Shown: positions 10,058-21,193, numbered from the stretch's first letter. The stretch is DNA of 64,000 nucleotides from Rana temporaria (GCF_905171775.1 NC_053497.1:103250157-103314156), one strand, 5' to 3'. Program-made: numbers and translations. Notes: generated from the sequence alone by a model not told the origin.

Positions 10058-10950
10058 AGAGGAGGTGGGGTCCTGGTCCCCAGGGAAGATGGGGTCCCTA
10101 AGTGAGATGGAATCCCTGTTGCCAGTTGAGATAGAGTTCCTGACCGTAGGCATGATAGGGTCCCCATCCCCAGGGGAGATGGGGTCCCTTTCCCCAAGGG
10201 AGATAGGATGCCTGTCCCCAAAGGAGATATGATGCCTGTGCCAAGGGGAGATGGGGTCCCTGTCCTTAGGGGAGATGGGTGTCCCTGTCCCCAGGGGATA
10301 TGGAGTCCCTGTTCTTAAGGGAGATGGGTGTCCCTGTCCCCAGGGGAGATGGGGTCCCTGTCCTTAGGGGAGATAGGTGTCCCTATCCCTAGCTGAGATG
10401 GGTGTACCTGACTCCAGGGGAGATAAGGTCCTTGTCCTTAGGGGAGATGGGTGCCCCTGTCCCCAAGGGAGATGAGTTTCCCTGTCCCCAGGGCAGATGG
10501 GTGTCCCTGACCTCATGGGAGATAAGGTCCTTGTCCCAGGGGAGATGGTTGTCCCTGTCCTTAGGGGAGATGGGGTCCCTGTCCTTATGGGGAGGTGGGT
10601 GTCCCTGTCCCCAAGGGAGATAAGGTCCTTGTCCCCTGGGGAGATGGGGTCCCTGTCCTTAGGTGAGATGGGTGTCCCTGTCCCCAGAGGAGATGGGGTC
10701 CCTATCTTTAGGGGAGATGGGTGTCCCTGTCCCCAGGGGAGATGGGGTCCCTGTCCTTAAGGGAGATGGGTGTTCCTGAATCCAGGGGAGATGGGGTCCC
10801 TGTCCTTAGGGGAAATAAGGGGGTCCCAGGCCCCAGGGGAGATAGGGTGTCATTGTCCCCAGGGGTGATGGGTGTCCCTGTCCTCAGGGGAGATGGGTGT
10901 CCCTGATCCCAGGAGAGATAAGGTCCTTGTCCCCAGGGGAGATGGGTAGA
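10058..10950. repeat. Minisatellite, about 25-bp unit, about 35 copies
   Basis: The unit is close to GGGGAGATGGGTGTCCCTGT plus CCCCA, with a GGGGTCC/GGGTGTCC alternation. It is G-rich on the + strand, with many GGGG blocks, and lies about 1 kb upstream of TTLL11 exon 1. Open frames inside it are by-products of the repeat. Confidence 0.93.
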
Positions 10951-11112
10951 GGGGTGTCCACGGGGAGAGAAGGGGTTTGTATAGCGTCTGATAAAACATG
11001 TGCATTGCTTTGTATAGCGTATGATAAAACATGAAGCACACTCTTGCATGCGTAGTAAACTCGGTTGAAGATTCTGATATGTTGGAACTTTTGACAGAAC
11101 ACCTGAAGCTGC

Positions 11113-11589
11113 AGCGTTTCTTCAGATTTGGCGACCCGTCATAATTGGTAACGGAAGCGACGTTCTGTCGCCGCCATCTTAGTACACCCCACACTCCTCC
11201 ATTGTAAGGATACTCTGAGAAGGGGAAAGCGGACATCTTGTTACACCCACCAGAGTTTTGCATTTTAACAGTAAAGTCAGTTTATATACTCAAATTCAGC
11301 ACTTAGAACTATGTCTGACTGTTGCTAATCTGACAGAAGTTCGCTGCTTTTTAAAATTCAATATCTAAGTAGTAAGACGGACTTCTAAGTACTGTATTAC
11401 ACTGTATAAATTCACTTTCCTGTTAAAAATAAGTGTAAGCTGGAAAACTCCGGTGGGTGTAACAATATGTCCGTTTCCCCTTCTCAGAGTATCCTTACAA
11501 TGGAGGAGTGTGAGGCGTACCAAGATGGCGGCGACGGAACGTCAATTCCGTTATCAATTCTGACGGGTCGCCAAATCTGAATAAACAGC
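11113..11589. repeat. Inverted repeat upstream of the TTLL11 promoter, with YY1-like sites
   Basis: The left arm (about 11113-11280) and right arm (about 11433-11589) are roughly 90% complementary over about 150 bp, separated by about 150 bp. Each arm contains a YY1-type word (CGCCGCCATCTT on the left; AAGATGGCGGCG on the right), so the two sites face opposite ways. The right site is about 410 bp before the TTLL11 start codon. Confidence 0.85.
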
Positions 11590-11936
11590 GGCACTCCACT
11601 AGAGAGAATATGTGACACTGTACTCCCACCCCGCCCACTACCATTGTGCACCGCCTACTCCCGCTCAACCATAGCATTTTGTGTCTCTTGCCCCGCCCCT
11701 AATCCTTCTGTGTCTCCCACTCCCGCCCTCAATCTGAATGCTTCTCTTCCTCTCGGCTTCCGTACACCAAGAGAGGACGTCAGTCATTTGTCACATATAG
11801 CCCTTGGCCCCGCCTCCCGCACAGGATCTCTGAGCTCTTCTGGCCCCGCCCGGCTGCCGTATGGTTGCGCTGCCAACCAGCCCCAAACAATCCAGCATGA
11901 TAGGGGCGGGGCCTATGAGAGATTGACAGACCGGCC
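11590..11936 (+). promoter_or_regulatory. TTLL11: GC-rich TTLL11 promoter and 5' UTR region
   Basis: This stretch carries many GC boxes: CCCCGCCC at 11629, 11692 and 11843 or nearby, and GGGGCGGGG near 11903. It is CG-rich compared with the surroundings. No TATA box is obvious, as expected for a housekeeping-type vertebrate promoter. The transcription start cannot be placed exactly from sequence alone. Confidence 0.65.
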
Positions 11937-12830
11937 ATGAGGGGGTCTCGGGGGCCACAGAGGGTGGGGGACCCCAGAGGGGTGGATAATGGAAATGAAG
12001 GTGATAGTGGATTGTCACACTGTACGGGGAACAGGGGGGCAGAGCACACACGACCGGAGGGGATCAGTGAAGATGTTGGGGGGTCCGGGGATTCAGAATA
12101 TGAGGGGACAGCACTGCTGGTATTGGGGGGGTCCGGGAGAGCAGATACTGGGATGGCACCATGGGGAGTCGGCACAGGATTCGAGCATCGGGAGATGGGT
12201 GTATCAGGGGGTGGGGGAACAGTGTATCCAGGAATGGGGGTACCTGCAGAGGCAGAGAGGGGCTCAGTACATCCAGAAATGGGATTATCCGAGAAGGCAG
12301 ATGGGGGCTCAGTACATCCAGGAATGGGGGTATCTGAAGGGGCAGATGGGGGCACAGTACTTAAAGGAATGGGGGTATCTGAAGGGGCAGATGGGGGCAC
12401 AGTACATCCAGGATTGGGGGTATCTGAAGGGGCAGATGGGGGCACAGTACATCCAGGATTGGGGGTATCTGAAGGGGCAGATGGGGGCACGGTATGTCCA
12501 GAGCTGGGGGTATCAGGGCAGGAAAGGAATAGGACAACACAGAAATCTGCTCAGGATGATCTGGGGGTCCGCAGTAAAAGGCGAGGGGTGTCTGGAGAGA
12601 AGGAGGGACTGACAAGGCACACAGTGGCTGGGGATCCTCCAGGCAGTAGAAAATCCGAGCAGAAGAGTTCCGCCAGTAAAGGTGAGAGAGCTCAGAGGAA
12701 GGAGAAGAGGAGCGCCCAAAAGAAGGCAGAATCCAAGGCTCAGAGGAGAGCGGTGACTGTAGACAGCTCCAAGGCCAAGACATCACTAGAGGCTCTGAGG
12801 ATCAGCATTAAACAATTGGGCTGGAAGGAG
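11937..12830 (+). CDS. TTLL11: TTLL11 exon 1 coding part (residues 1-298)
   Basis: TTLL11 is a tubulin polyglutamylase that lengthens glutamate side chains on microtubules, mainly in cilia. The ATG at 11937 is the first in frame after a stop at 11916-11918, and has G at -3. Residues 1-86 are Gly-rich. Residues 87-193 are seven near-identical 15-residue repeats (GVSEGADGGTVHPGL). Residues 212-271 are strongly basic (Lys/Arg/Ser), a likely microtubule or nuclear-targeting patch. Residues 272-298 (AVTVDSSKAKTSLEAL..., ending QLGWKE) match the conserved start of the TTL domain in TTLL11 as I remember it. The exon ends at AAGGAG with donor GTGAGA at 12831, phase 0, and joins exon 2 as WKE-FPLGRR. 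The long repeat-bearing N-terminus is unusual. The N-terminal part is poorly conserved in this family, so the start is less sure than the exon itself. Confidence 0.9.
12195..12515 (+). repeat. TTLL11: 45-bp coding minisatellite in TTLL11 exon 1
   Basis: Seven copies of a 45-bp unit encode 15 residues each (residues 87-193). The last four units differ at few bases, pointing to recent expansion. A 45-bp period keeps the frame. The same array also leaves a second forward frame and one reverse frame open, which I do not regard as genes. Confidence 0.93.
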
Positions 12831-12935
12831 GTGAGAACAAACCTTCTAACAATTCCTTTGCTACAGGTCACCCACCAGTCCAGTGTGTGCTGATACCCCA
12901 ATCTACCCTCCAGTTTGGTCTGCTTACCCTACCGT

Positions 12936-13795
12936 CAACCTCGGTGCAGTGTACTGATATTACAGGTCACCCTCGGTGCAGTGTACTGATATTACATGTC
13001 ACCCTTGGTGCGGTGTACTGATATTACATGTCACCCTCGGTGCAGTGTACTGATATTACAGGTCACCCTTGGTGCGGTGTACTGATATTACAGGTCACCC
13101 TCTGTGCAGTGTACTGATATTACATGTCACCCTTGGTGCGGTGTACTGATATTACATGTCACCCTCGGTGCGGTGTACTGATATTACAGGTCACCCTCTG
13201 TGCGGTGTACTGATATTACAGGTCACCCTCGGTGCGGTGTACTGATATTACAGGTCACCCTCTGTGCAGTGTACTGATATTACATGTCACCCTTGGTGCG
13301 GTGTACTGATATTACATGTCACCCTCGGTGCGGTGTACTGATATTACAGGTCACCCTCGGTGCAGTGTACTGATATTACATGTCACCCTTGGTGCAGTGT
13401 ACTGATATTACAGGTCACCCTCTGTGCAGTGTACTGATATTACATGTCACCCTCTGTGCAGTGTACTGATATTACAGGTCACCCTCGGTGCAGTGTACTG
13501 ATATTACATGTCACCCTCGGTGCAGTGTACTGATATTACAGGTCACCCTCGGTGCAGTGTACTGATATTACAGGTCACCCTCGGTGCAGTGTACTGATAT
13601 TACATGTCACCCTCGGTGCAGTGTACTGATATTACAGGTCACCCTCGGTGCAGTGTACTCATATTACAGGTCACCCTCGGTGCAGTGTACTGATATTACA
13701 TGTCACCCTCGGTGCAGTGTACTGATATTACAGGTCACCCTCTGTGCAGTGTACTGATATTACATGTCACCCTCGGTGCGGTGTACTTTGTATTA
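12936..13795. repeat. 32-bp minisatellite in TTLL11 intron 1, about 27 copies
   Basis: The unit is GGTCACCCTCGGTGCAGTGT then ACTGATATTACA. Copies differ at three positions in a mosaic fashion (CTCGG/CTTGG/CTCTG, GCAG/GCGG, CAGG/CATG), which suggests higher-order shuffling. It begins about 105 bp after the exon 1 donor site. Confidence 0.97.
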
Positions 13796-13984
13796 CAAGC
13801 ATGTTTCTGGAACTAATTATGCTCGCAATCCAAGGTTTTACTGTATATGCCTATATAGAATAATTTACGACTACCAGAGGTAGCAAAGCTTGGAAAAGGT
13901 CAGGCATTGTCCTTCATCAGCTTTTTGATAATGAGGCTCTACAACCATTTAATAAACTGCCAGAAAAATACCATCAGCGACTTT

Positions 13985-14261
13985 CTGGGTTCACACTGCT
14001 GCGAATTCTTTTGCGAATTTAAACCATTGCGATTGCTCAAATTCGCAAGTCATTCAAATAACATTGTTTTCCATTGTGCCGTACACATCAGTGCGGTGCG
14101 AATCTAAGCTGCGGGAAGAAAGGGTCCTGTGCGAGTTTGATCCATGTGCGATGCAAATTTATCTCTATAGACTGGTATTCCCTGAAATCGCGGCTGCGAA
14201 TTGTGGCAATATGGCGACCGCGAAATAGTGCGATTTTGAATTCGCAGCAGTGTGAACCTAG
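13985..14261. mobile_element. 277-bp MITE with CTGGGTTCACACTGCTGCG ends
   Basis: The two ends form a long near-perfect terminal inverted repeat (CTGGGTTCACACTGCTGCGA against TCGCAGCAGTGTGAACCTAG), continuing inward through GAATTC. The interior holds many TGCGAAT words on both arms. Superfamily not determined. Confidence 0.85.
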
Positions 14262-14606
14262 CCTAAAATATAATCCTTTGTCAAGTTTAACTATGGCAGT
14301 ATCCACAAGATGCTCCAAACAGGGATTATTGGTGACATATACTCCTCCCTACAAACAACAACTAGCGCTAGTACACAGGGTGATAGTCTGGAGCAATGGC
14401 GTAGGGATCTGGAGACCATTAGTGATGAGGAATGAGAGCAAGCTCTGGCTTGAACTTGACCAGAGTTTCCGTATCCTCCTCACGGTGTTTAACCAAGTTA
14501 TTTATTATTCACCGGTCTCACTATACTCCTTAAAACCTACATACTTGGGGTAAAGCAGATACATCAAATTGTCCAAGATGTACTACTGAAACTAATATTT
14601 AATACC
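14262..14606. other. No feature recognised
   Basis: Intron 1 sequence without clear repeat boundaries or coding support. Confidence 0.4.
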
Positions 14607-14610
14607 TTAA

Positions 14611-15694
14611 CCACTTAAAGTGTAAGTAAACCCACCTATCATTTTCAGGCAAGGAAGCTGCCATCTTGGCCTATGTTTAATCTTCAACTGCCATGATGCT
14701 GCACATGTGATCAGTGATGACACCAGCTATTGGATGGTTTGACAGTTTGGTTGAGAGCACAAACAATGTGACAGTTAGCAATCCCGGCATGCCGGAAATG
14801 TAACTGCTTTTTGAAACTGTTAAATCGATGGGTTTACTTCAACTTTAAGGCCCACGCTATAGTCAAATGACGGCTACAGCGTGGGCCTGAAAATCCGAGA
14901 GGACTTTCTCCCCTTTGTATGCGCAACGCGCGCCCCCCTGATCATCGAGTCACTGGGACTTGTGGATCACAGATCCGTGTAAGGGGCCGGTCCAGGCTCC
15001 TTACCACGTGATCAGCTGTCAGCCAATGACAGCTGATCACATGATGTAAACAAAGGATCGGTAATAATTTTTTTTCTCCTCACGCTGACAGCGTGAGGAG
15101 AAAAAAGAGACGATCACCGGCTTGTTTACAAGGGACATCGGTTCCAAAGAGGAAGGAGGCTCATCAGTGCCCATAAAAACCGCCTGCCCGTGCCACCTTC
15201 CTTTGCCACCTATCAATGCCCGCAGTGCCACCTATCAATGCCCACCTGTGATGCCAATCAGTGCCACCTAGTAATGCCTCCTGTCAGTGTAACCGATCAG
15301 TGCCCATTATTGCCACTCATCAGTGCCACCTATCAATGCCACCTATTAGTGCCACCTCTGTGCCGCCTATCGGTGCCCATCAGTACAGCCTCATCAGCAT
15401 ACATCAATGAAGGAGAAAAATTACCCGTTTGCTAAATTTTATAACAAAATATAAAAAAAATATATATATATTTTTTAAATCTGTCTTTTTAATTTTTTTT
15501 AACAAAAAAGAAAAACCGCAGAGGTGATCAAATACCACCAAAAGAAAGCTCTATTTGTGGGATTTTTTTAAATAAAAATGTCATTTGGGTACAGTGTTGT
15601 ATGACCGCACAATTGTCATTCAAAGTGCGACAGCACTGAAAGCTGAAAATTGGTCTGAGCAGGAGGGGGGTTTAGGTGCCCAGTAAGCAAGTGG
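14611..15694. mobile_element. TTAA-flanked element (CCACTT family), copy 1, with nested element
   Basis: Flanked by TTAA on both sides (14607-14610, 15695-15698), with CCACTT and AAGTGG ends. TTAA duplication and CC ends are typical of piggyBac-type transposition. The middle has a self-complementary block (CTCACGCTGACAGCGTGAG, 15079-15097) and a degenerate GCCACCTATCAATG-type minisatellite at about 15190-15400. A second element sits inside it at 14619-14844. Confidence 0.75.
14619..14844. mobile_element. Nested TTAA-flanked element
   Basis: Begins AGTGTAAGTAAACCC and ends GGGTTTACTTCAACT, bordered by TTAA at 14615-14618 and 14845-14848. It sits in a TTAA that belongs to the end region of the host element. 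Confidence 0.75.
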
Positions 15695-15789
15695 TTAAAC
15701 ACTAGTTTTCATCATTTGAGGATAATTTGATCACACAGATATTCTGACGTTGTCCATGCCTCCTTTGTATAGCTTTATATAGCTGGTAG

Positions 15790-16156
15790 CAGGGCCGATC
15801 TGCCCTATAGACTCACTATGCAAGCCGCTCAGGGCCCCGCAAAGCTGCGGAGGGCCCCCCAAATTACTAGAGGCCCTGCCTGGTGAGAAGTCATTTTCGG
15901 GCCCCTCACCCCACCTCTCAACTTGCTGGCTGCATGGGAGAAGAGGTAAGAAGTCGGAACCCCCCGCTTAAGATGTAATTTCCGACAGCAGAACAACCCC
16001 CGCTTCTCAACTTTAATCTTGAGATTAAACCCCCGCTTCTCCACTTCTCAACTTCAATGTGACATGGACATGTCATTTTCGGCAGCCCCCCGCTTCTCAA
16101 CTTTAATGTGACATGTCATTTTGCTTAGGGCCCCAGGGAGGTCAGGATCGGCACTG
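15790..16156. mobile_element. hAT-like non-autonomous element
   Basis: Begins CAGGGCCGATC and ends GATCGGCACTG. The flanking 8-mers GCTGGTAG and GCTGGCAT agree at six positions, fitting a decayed 8-bp hAT duplicate. The interior has tandem CCCCCGCTTCTCAACTTTAAT blocks. Confidence 0.6.
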
Positions 16157-16289
16157 GCTGGCATCCTCCCATCCATCCCATCCTCATTGGTGATCTGATA
16201 TCCATGAGGGTAGGTTCATGGCTTTAATTGTGCCCTCAAAATGTTGATGTAACTTGTTTACTGATATGGTACTTCAGTAAATCTTTCCT

Positions 16290-16800
16290 CAGAATCTACT
16301 TCTCAATGTGCTGGTTGTCTCCACATCACCATTTTAATCAGCCGGATCAATGCCATAGAGCCATCTTTACAGTCATCCAGCGAACCTTCATCTAACCTTC
16401 TGCTAATGAAGAGTGAGCCTGGCCATTGATTTAGATATGTACTCGGGCAGCAGTAAAGGTGTGACATTTCATCACCAGGCAGGTGAATAGATGGGCTCGT
16501 CTAAATGTTCTGCAGACTCATATTACTGATAACTGAAAATAGCCGGATGAGAAATGCCACATCCTAGGAAGATTAGAAAGGTTTTCCAAGGTCACATCTA
16601 TCCCAAACTTCACCGTGAGATGACTGCACCTCTGAATATGAATTCTGCTTCTGTGTGATGGAGATTCTTTCTCTAGTGCTCAGGGACAGGGAGCATGATG
16701 CAGGAGTCCTGTTTGTAGAGTGATTAAAGAAAATAATCCTCCATTTGTGACTTGCACAACTGGCAATGGTGTCTAACAGCTATTCAGGTTAATTCTGTAG
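16290..16800. other. Repeat-free block, possible conserved non-coding element
   Basis: No inverted-repeat ends, tandem repeats or ORFs. The base mix is balanced and complex (for example ATTTTAATCAGCCGGATCAA), unlike nearby MITEs. It could be an intronic enhancer; only cross-species alignment can tell. Confidence 0.25.
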
Positions 16801-16949
16801 GTGTAGCATAGGCTGCTTTCTTCTGAAAATGCTATCGGCATGGCTGTCATGCTGATCTCATGACCTCCAATCCTCCAAGCCACTGTCGCAGGACAAGCAC
16901 ACTGCACATGAAGTCTGCATGCTTGTTTTGGGATAGTGGCTCACAAATT

Positions 16950-17540
16950 AGCAAAGGATCAACATGCCAGGAGGCACTGACGGGTGGCATGGATGGGCAC
17001 TGACAGGCGGCACAGATGGGCAGCACGCATGGGCACTGAGGGGCAGCACGGATGGGCACCAATAGATGGCACTGATTGGGCAGGTACTGACAGGTGTTAA
17101 TGCTGGTCACTGATTGGCACTGTGATGGACACTGGCACTATGTTGGGCACTGATTTGCACTGTGGGCACTGATTGGCACTTTATTGGACATGAGAGGAGG
17201 TTATGATTGGGGACTGACTGGCAGCTACTGGGTACTGATTGGCAGCTGATGGGTACATTTGATGGGGCTGTGCTGATGTTCTGATTATCAGCACAGACCC
17301 CTCCTCTGACAGGGAGAGCCGCCGATCGGCTCTCCCTGTCAGCGTGAACCGAGGAATGCCGTTTCCCAGCACTCTCTGGTTTACACGATGATCAGAGGCT
17401 TCTTATCACGATTGGAGATGCAAAGTTTTCTGACGCACCGCACTCACGATCGCAGCGCATGTTATCCTGCTGGACTACATATGATGCCCCGTCAGGATAA
17501 CAGAACCACTTCCCAGTCGTTAATCTGCTATAGCCAGAGA
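16950..17540 (-). repeat. Diverged relative of the CCACTT family with GGCACTGA minisatellite
   Basis: A degenerate array of GGCACTGATGGGC-like words (16965-17260) precedes a hairpin (GGGAGAGCCG/CGGCTCTCCC at about 17309-17338) and an ACTTCCCAGTCG end before TTAA near 17520. The array is the reverse counterpart of 15190-15400. Confidence 0.5.
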
Positions 17541-17871
17541 AAATTAAAAAGGGGTGAAAAAAAATATGCATGTATTATTCATTTTTTTTTTTTTTTTACT
17601 GGAGCCTGCAGATGATCAGCAGATTGTGAGTGCAAAGTCAGGCTCCTGCACAGCCTTCCTGTTGCCTTGTGCCTGTATAGGCTTTCCCTTACAAAGCAAG
17701 AGGACAACTGAACTACGGACTTGGAATACTATTTTGGAAACATTAACACTGGACTTTGTAGGCACTGAGATAGACAAGGTTAAAAGTTAAAAATCTTTAT
17801 TACAAAAAAGTTTTTTAAAAGAAAACTGGACAGACATTGCTAGAAAATCACAATGATGATATTGCCTACAT

Positions 17872-19132
17872 GATATACATCACACCACCAGTTACACCAA
17901 ACAAACTTGTATCCTGACATAAGAGTATTAACAGTATTCCATCAGGCTTGGTGCAGGTTGGTTAGGGTGTGCTGTTGCTGAGCTCTACATGTTAGATCTC
18001 CACATTGGGTGGTCCTTGGAGCGGCGGATGCCTCATGCAGAGATTTTTCCCACACGGTGATCTTATATAACCACCCTACTACTGCAGCCCTTAAGGGTTG
18101 CCCAACCTCAGACCCATCAAGGCTGTAGCCACTATACAGTAATTTTACTGTGCGACTATATTTGCTTACCTCTCTTTTTTGATGTTTTTTAACTGCTGAT
18201 GGGCTGTGGTTAAATACTATCCCTATCTCTATGGATTACTCAAATATTTGACATACTCCCGCAGTCTCCGCCATGTCCTGGACATTCGTCTGTGTTCTTG
18301 CCAGTCAAATTCAACTATGTTAAACACACTATTACCCTGTTTCTCTGAAAATAAGTCCTACCCTGAAAATAAGACCTAGTGTGCATTTCTGGGATGGCTG
18401 CAATATAAGCCCTACCCCAAAAATAAGCCCTAGTTAAAGTCCTTGTAAAAACACGTAATCCGTTCTGTAAAAAGATTATATAATGTGCAGTGTGTCTCCC
18501 TTTTGTAACTTTATTGTGGAAAATACCTTATTTACAGCACTGCTGGGCGCTCACGTGACCCGCCGCAGCTCTTCTCCTCTCCTCCCGGCTAATGTCAGCT
18601 GTTTTTTTTTTTTTTCAATAAAACTTTATCCTCTGCAGTATTTGGAGTAGGGAAGAAGAGCTTCAGCGGGTCACGTGAGCGGCAAGCGGCACTGTTAATA
18701 AGGTATTTTCCACAATAATGTTACACAAGGAGACACACTGCACATGATATCATCTTTTTACAGAAAGGATTACATCATTTTATAAGGTTTATTTTTGGGA
18801 TTACAGAATTTCACAATGCTGACTCCAGAGCTGACAGGGGGAGAAACCTTTTTGTACATACCATAAATAAATAAGACATCCCCTGAAAATAAGCCCTAGT
18901 GTGTTTTTTGTAGCCAGAATTAATATAAGACCCGGTCTTATTTTCGGGGAAACACGGTATGTGCCTAAGCTCCTGATGAAGCGCTTATGTGTGTAACATG
19001 TAGAGCCACAGCACACCCTAAGCAAACCTACACCAAGCCTGATGGAATACTGTTAATCGTCATATTTAGGACGTTCTTACTACCATTCAGAATACAAGTT
19101 TCTTTGGTGTAACTGGTGGTGGGATGTATATC
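17872..19132. mobile_element. Foldback element split by a mariner-like MITE
   Basis: 17872-17998 is the reverse complement of 18998-19132 with modest divergence (for example AAACCTACACCAAGCCTGATG on the right arm against its complement near 17940). The 18335-18957 element interrupts it. A CTGATGAAGCGC word at 18973 suggests it belongs to the hammerhead-bearing repeat group. Confidence 0.7.
18335..18957. mobile_element. Mariner-like MITE (GTTTC...GAAAATAAG), TA duplicate
   Basis: Ends are CCCTGTTTCTCTGAAAATAA and the reverse complement of TTATTTTCGGGGAAACACGG, flanked by TA on each side (18333-18334, 18958-18959). The internal arms (18500-18560 and 18660-18740) are also complementary, with CACGTGACCCGC and GCGGGTCACGTGAGC. 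No coding capacity. Confidence 0.8.
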
Positions 19133-19135
19133 TAG

Positions 19136-20036
19136 GCCAGTGGTGCCCAGCCAGTGGCCCGCAGAGCCCTCTGATGTGGTCCGCGGCCTCCCATTCCACA
19201 GCATCAGTTGTGTGAATGAAGCCAGTGGTAGAGGAAGCAAGCGGCTGCATAAGCCGATGCTTCCTGTATAGTGCTGGCTCCTGTCATAGGCGGAGTGATA
19301 CCAAATGCACTCTGCCAGGGACAGCAACGCTGGTGATACCTGAATGGAAGACTGTTATTAAAGGTAAGCTTATTACTAAAATCACAGTGTATATATGGAC
19401 ATATCATCTGTTCTGCAGTGGTTACTGGGCTCCTTTCAAACTGAGAGCAGTGCACCTGCAGGTTACCTTCATTGAATCATAGACTTGTGTTATTACCTTC
19501 TGATTTGGTGCGCTTTCAGAAAGTGCTCCACACTTGCAGGATATAATAGACATCTATGGTAAAGTGCAGCTAACCCGCAGGAAAGCAACAGGTGCACTGT
19601 GCTGCATCCGCAGTGTGGGTAAACCGCAGCACATCAGTGTGAAAGCAGCCTTGCGCCCCTTTCACGTGATTTGTCTGACCTATTTGGACCCTCCATTCAC
19701 CTCCATGGAGATGTAAACAGACTTGTGTCTGATTACACCTGTATACCTCCAATCCGATCTTCTAAAAAACAGAAAGGGGATCCGTCCCTTCCATCTGGGA
19801 GGATCGGTGGCCCCTTATAGTAGTGGAGTGGGCATTGTCTGCTCTGCATATGCAGAGTGGACACAGACCTGTCACCGGCTCGTCGTGGTTACCAAGTCGC
19901 TTAAAACGCAGGTCCCGCGGCCAATTATTTTATTTATTTTTTTGTCATTCAATTGTTTTCCCCATTACAAAAGAATACTCACTGTTTAGGTGTAATAAAA
20001 CATCCGCTGTCCGTTTTTCTTACACAAGGATAACTT
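19136..20036. other. Mixed repeat fragments
   Basis: CAGTGGTGCCCAGCC near 19139 looks like one hAT-type end. CACACTTGCAGG and CAGCACATCAGTGTGAAAG (19530-19650) resemble MITE ends. Nothing complete and no coding support. Confidence 0.35.
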
Positions 20037-20040
20037 TTAA

Positions 20041-21193
20041 CCACTTCCAAACCGCTGTACGACTATATACGGCCTAACTTTAAAGATGGATATCTCGGTA
20101 ACGGCAGCAGCTGCTGCCACAACCGAGGTATCCATCTTTAGTGTGAGCGGTTCTGTTAACGATAACGGCGGTCTCTGTGGCGGATTCGCTGCGAGATCGC
20201 CGTTATCGGCGGCGGGAGCGGGCCTCCCGCCGCTCTCCCGCGCCCTCCGCCGCTTACCGGAGCCGTCGGTAGCGGCGGAGGAGATTGGGTGTGCTCGGCT
20301 GCTGACTGGGGAAGCGAGTGAGGGAAAAATCGCCCCCACCCGTCCACATAGCTCTGCTGGGCAGAAGTGACGTCAAAACGTCAGTCCCGCCCAGCGTCTT
20401 AAAGAAACATTTTTTTTTTTTTTTTTGTCATTTGAAAAAATGACAGTTTCAATTATTTTTTTTGCATTTTAGTCTAAATATGAGATCTGAGGTCTTTTTG
20501 ACCCCAGATCTCATATTTAAGAGGACCTGTCATGCTTTTTTCTATTACAAGGGATGTTTACATTCCTTGTAATAGGAATAAAAGTGATCATTTATTTTAT
20601 TTATTTTTTTCCAGTGTAAAAATTAATAAAATAAATAAAAATAAACAAGAAAAAAAAAAAAAATTTTAAAGGCGTGAGTAGCGCCTGCATATGAAAACGG
20701 TGTTCAAACCACACAAGTGAGGTATCGCCGCGATCGTTGGAGCGAGAGCAATAATTATAGCCCTAGACCTCCTCTGTAACTCAAAAAATGCAACCTATAG
20801 AATTTTTTAAACGTCGCCTATCGAGATTTTTAAGAGTAAAAGTTTGACGCCATGCCACGAGCGGGCGCAATTTGTAAGCGTGACATGTTGGGTATCATTT
20901 TACTCGGCGTAACATTATCTTTCACAATATATAAAAAAATTGGGCCAAATTTATTGCTGTCTTAATTTTTAATTAAAAAAAGTGAATTTTTTTTCCAAAA
21001 AAAAGTCCGCTTGTAGGACCGCTGCGCAAATATGGTGTGACAAAAAGTATTGCAATGATCGCCATTTTATTCTCTAGGGTATTAGAAAAAAAATATATAT
21101 AATGTTTGTGGGTTTTAAGTAATTTTCTAGCAAAAAAAACAGTTTTAGTCTTGTAAACACCAAATCTGAAAAACACCCACGGTACTGAAGTGG
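20041..21193. mobile_element. TTAA-flanked element (CCACTT family), copy 2, full length
   Basis: Flanked by TTAA (20037-20040, 21194-21197); ends are CCACTTCCAAACCG and GTACTGAAGTGG. It contains an inverted repeat near the left end (AAAGATGGATATCTCGGTA against TACCGAGGTATCCATCTTTA type words, 20082-20143), a strong GC-rich hairpin (20195-20280), and the AGACCTCCTCTGTAACTC segment shared with 44752-45167. The 94- and 100-codon frames in its GC-rich part are not credible genes. Confidence 0.8.

Noticed and set aside
10402..11049. Several 60-137 codon frames around the G-rich minisatellite
   Set aside because: All follow the 25-bp repeat (period not a multiple of three) and change frame from copy to copy.
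11780..12490. 236-codon minus frame with PPSAPSDTPNPGCTV repeats
   Set aside because: Antisense of the 45-bp array in TTLL11 exon 1; a 45-bp period keeps several frames open by chance.
11989..12612. 207-codon + frame overlapping TTLL11 exon 1
   Set aside because: Alternate frame of the same array; it lacks the TTL-domain start and does not fit the splice phase.
12936..13795. Regular 32-bp repeats considered as a CRISPR-like array
   Set aside because: No unique spacers between repeats and no cas genes; it is a head-to-tail minisatellite in a vertebrate intron.
20086..20370. 94-codon Ala-rich + frame in the GC-rich part of a transposon
   Set aside because: Lies wholly inside the TTAA-flanked 20041-21193 element, with related sequence in other non-coding copies.
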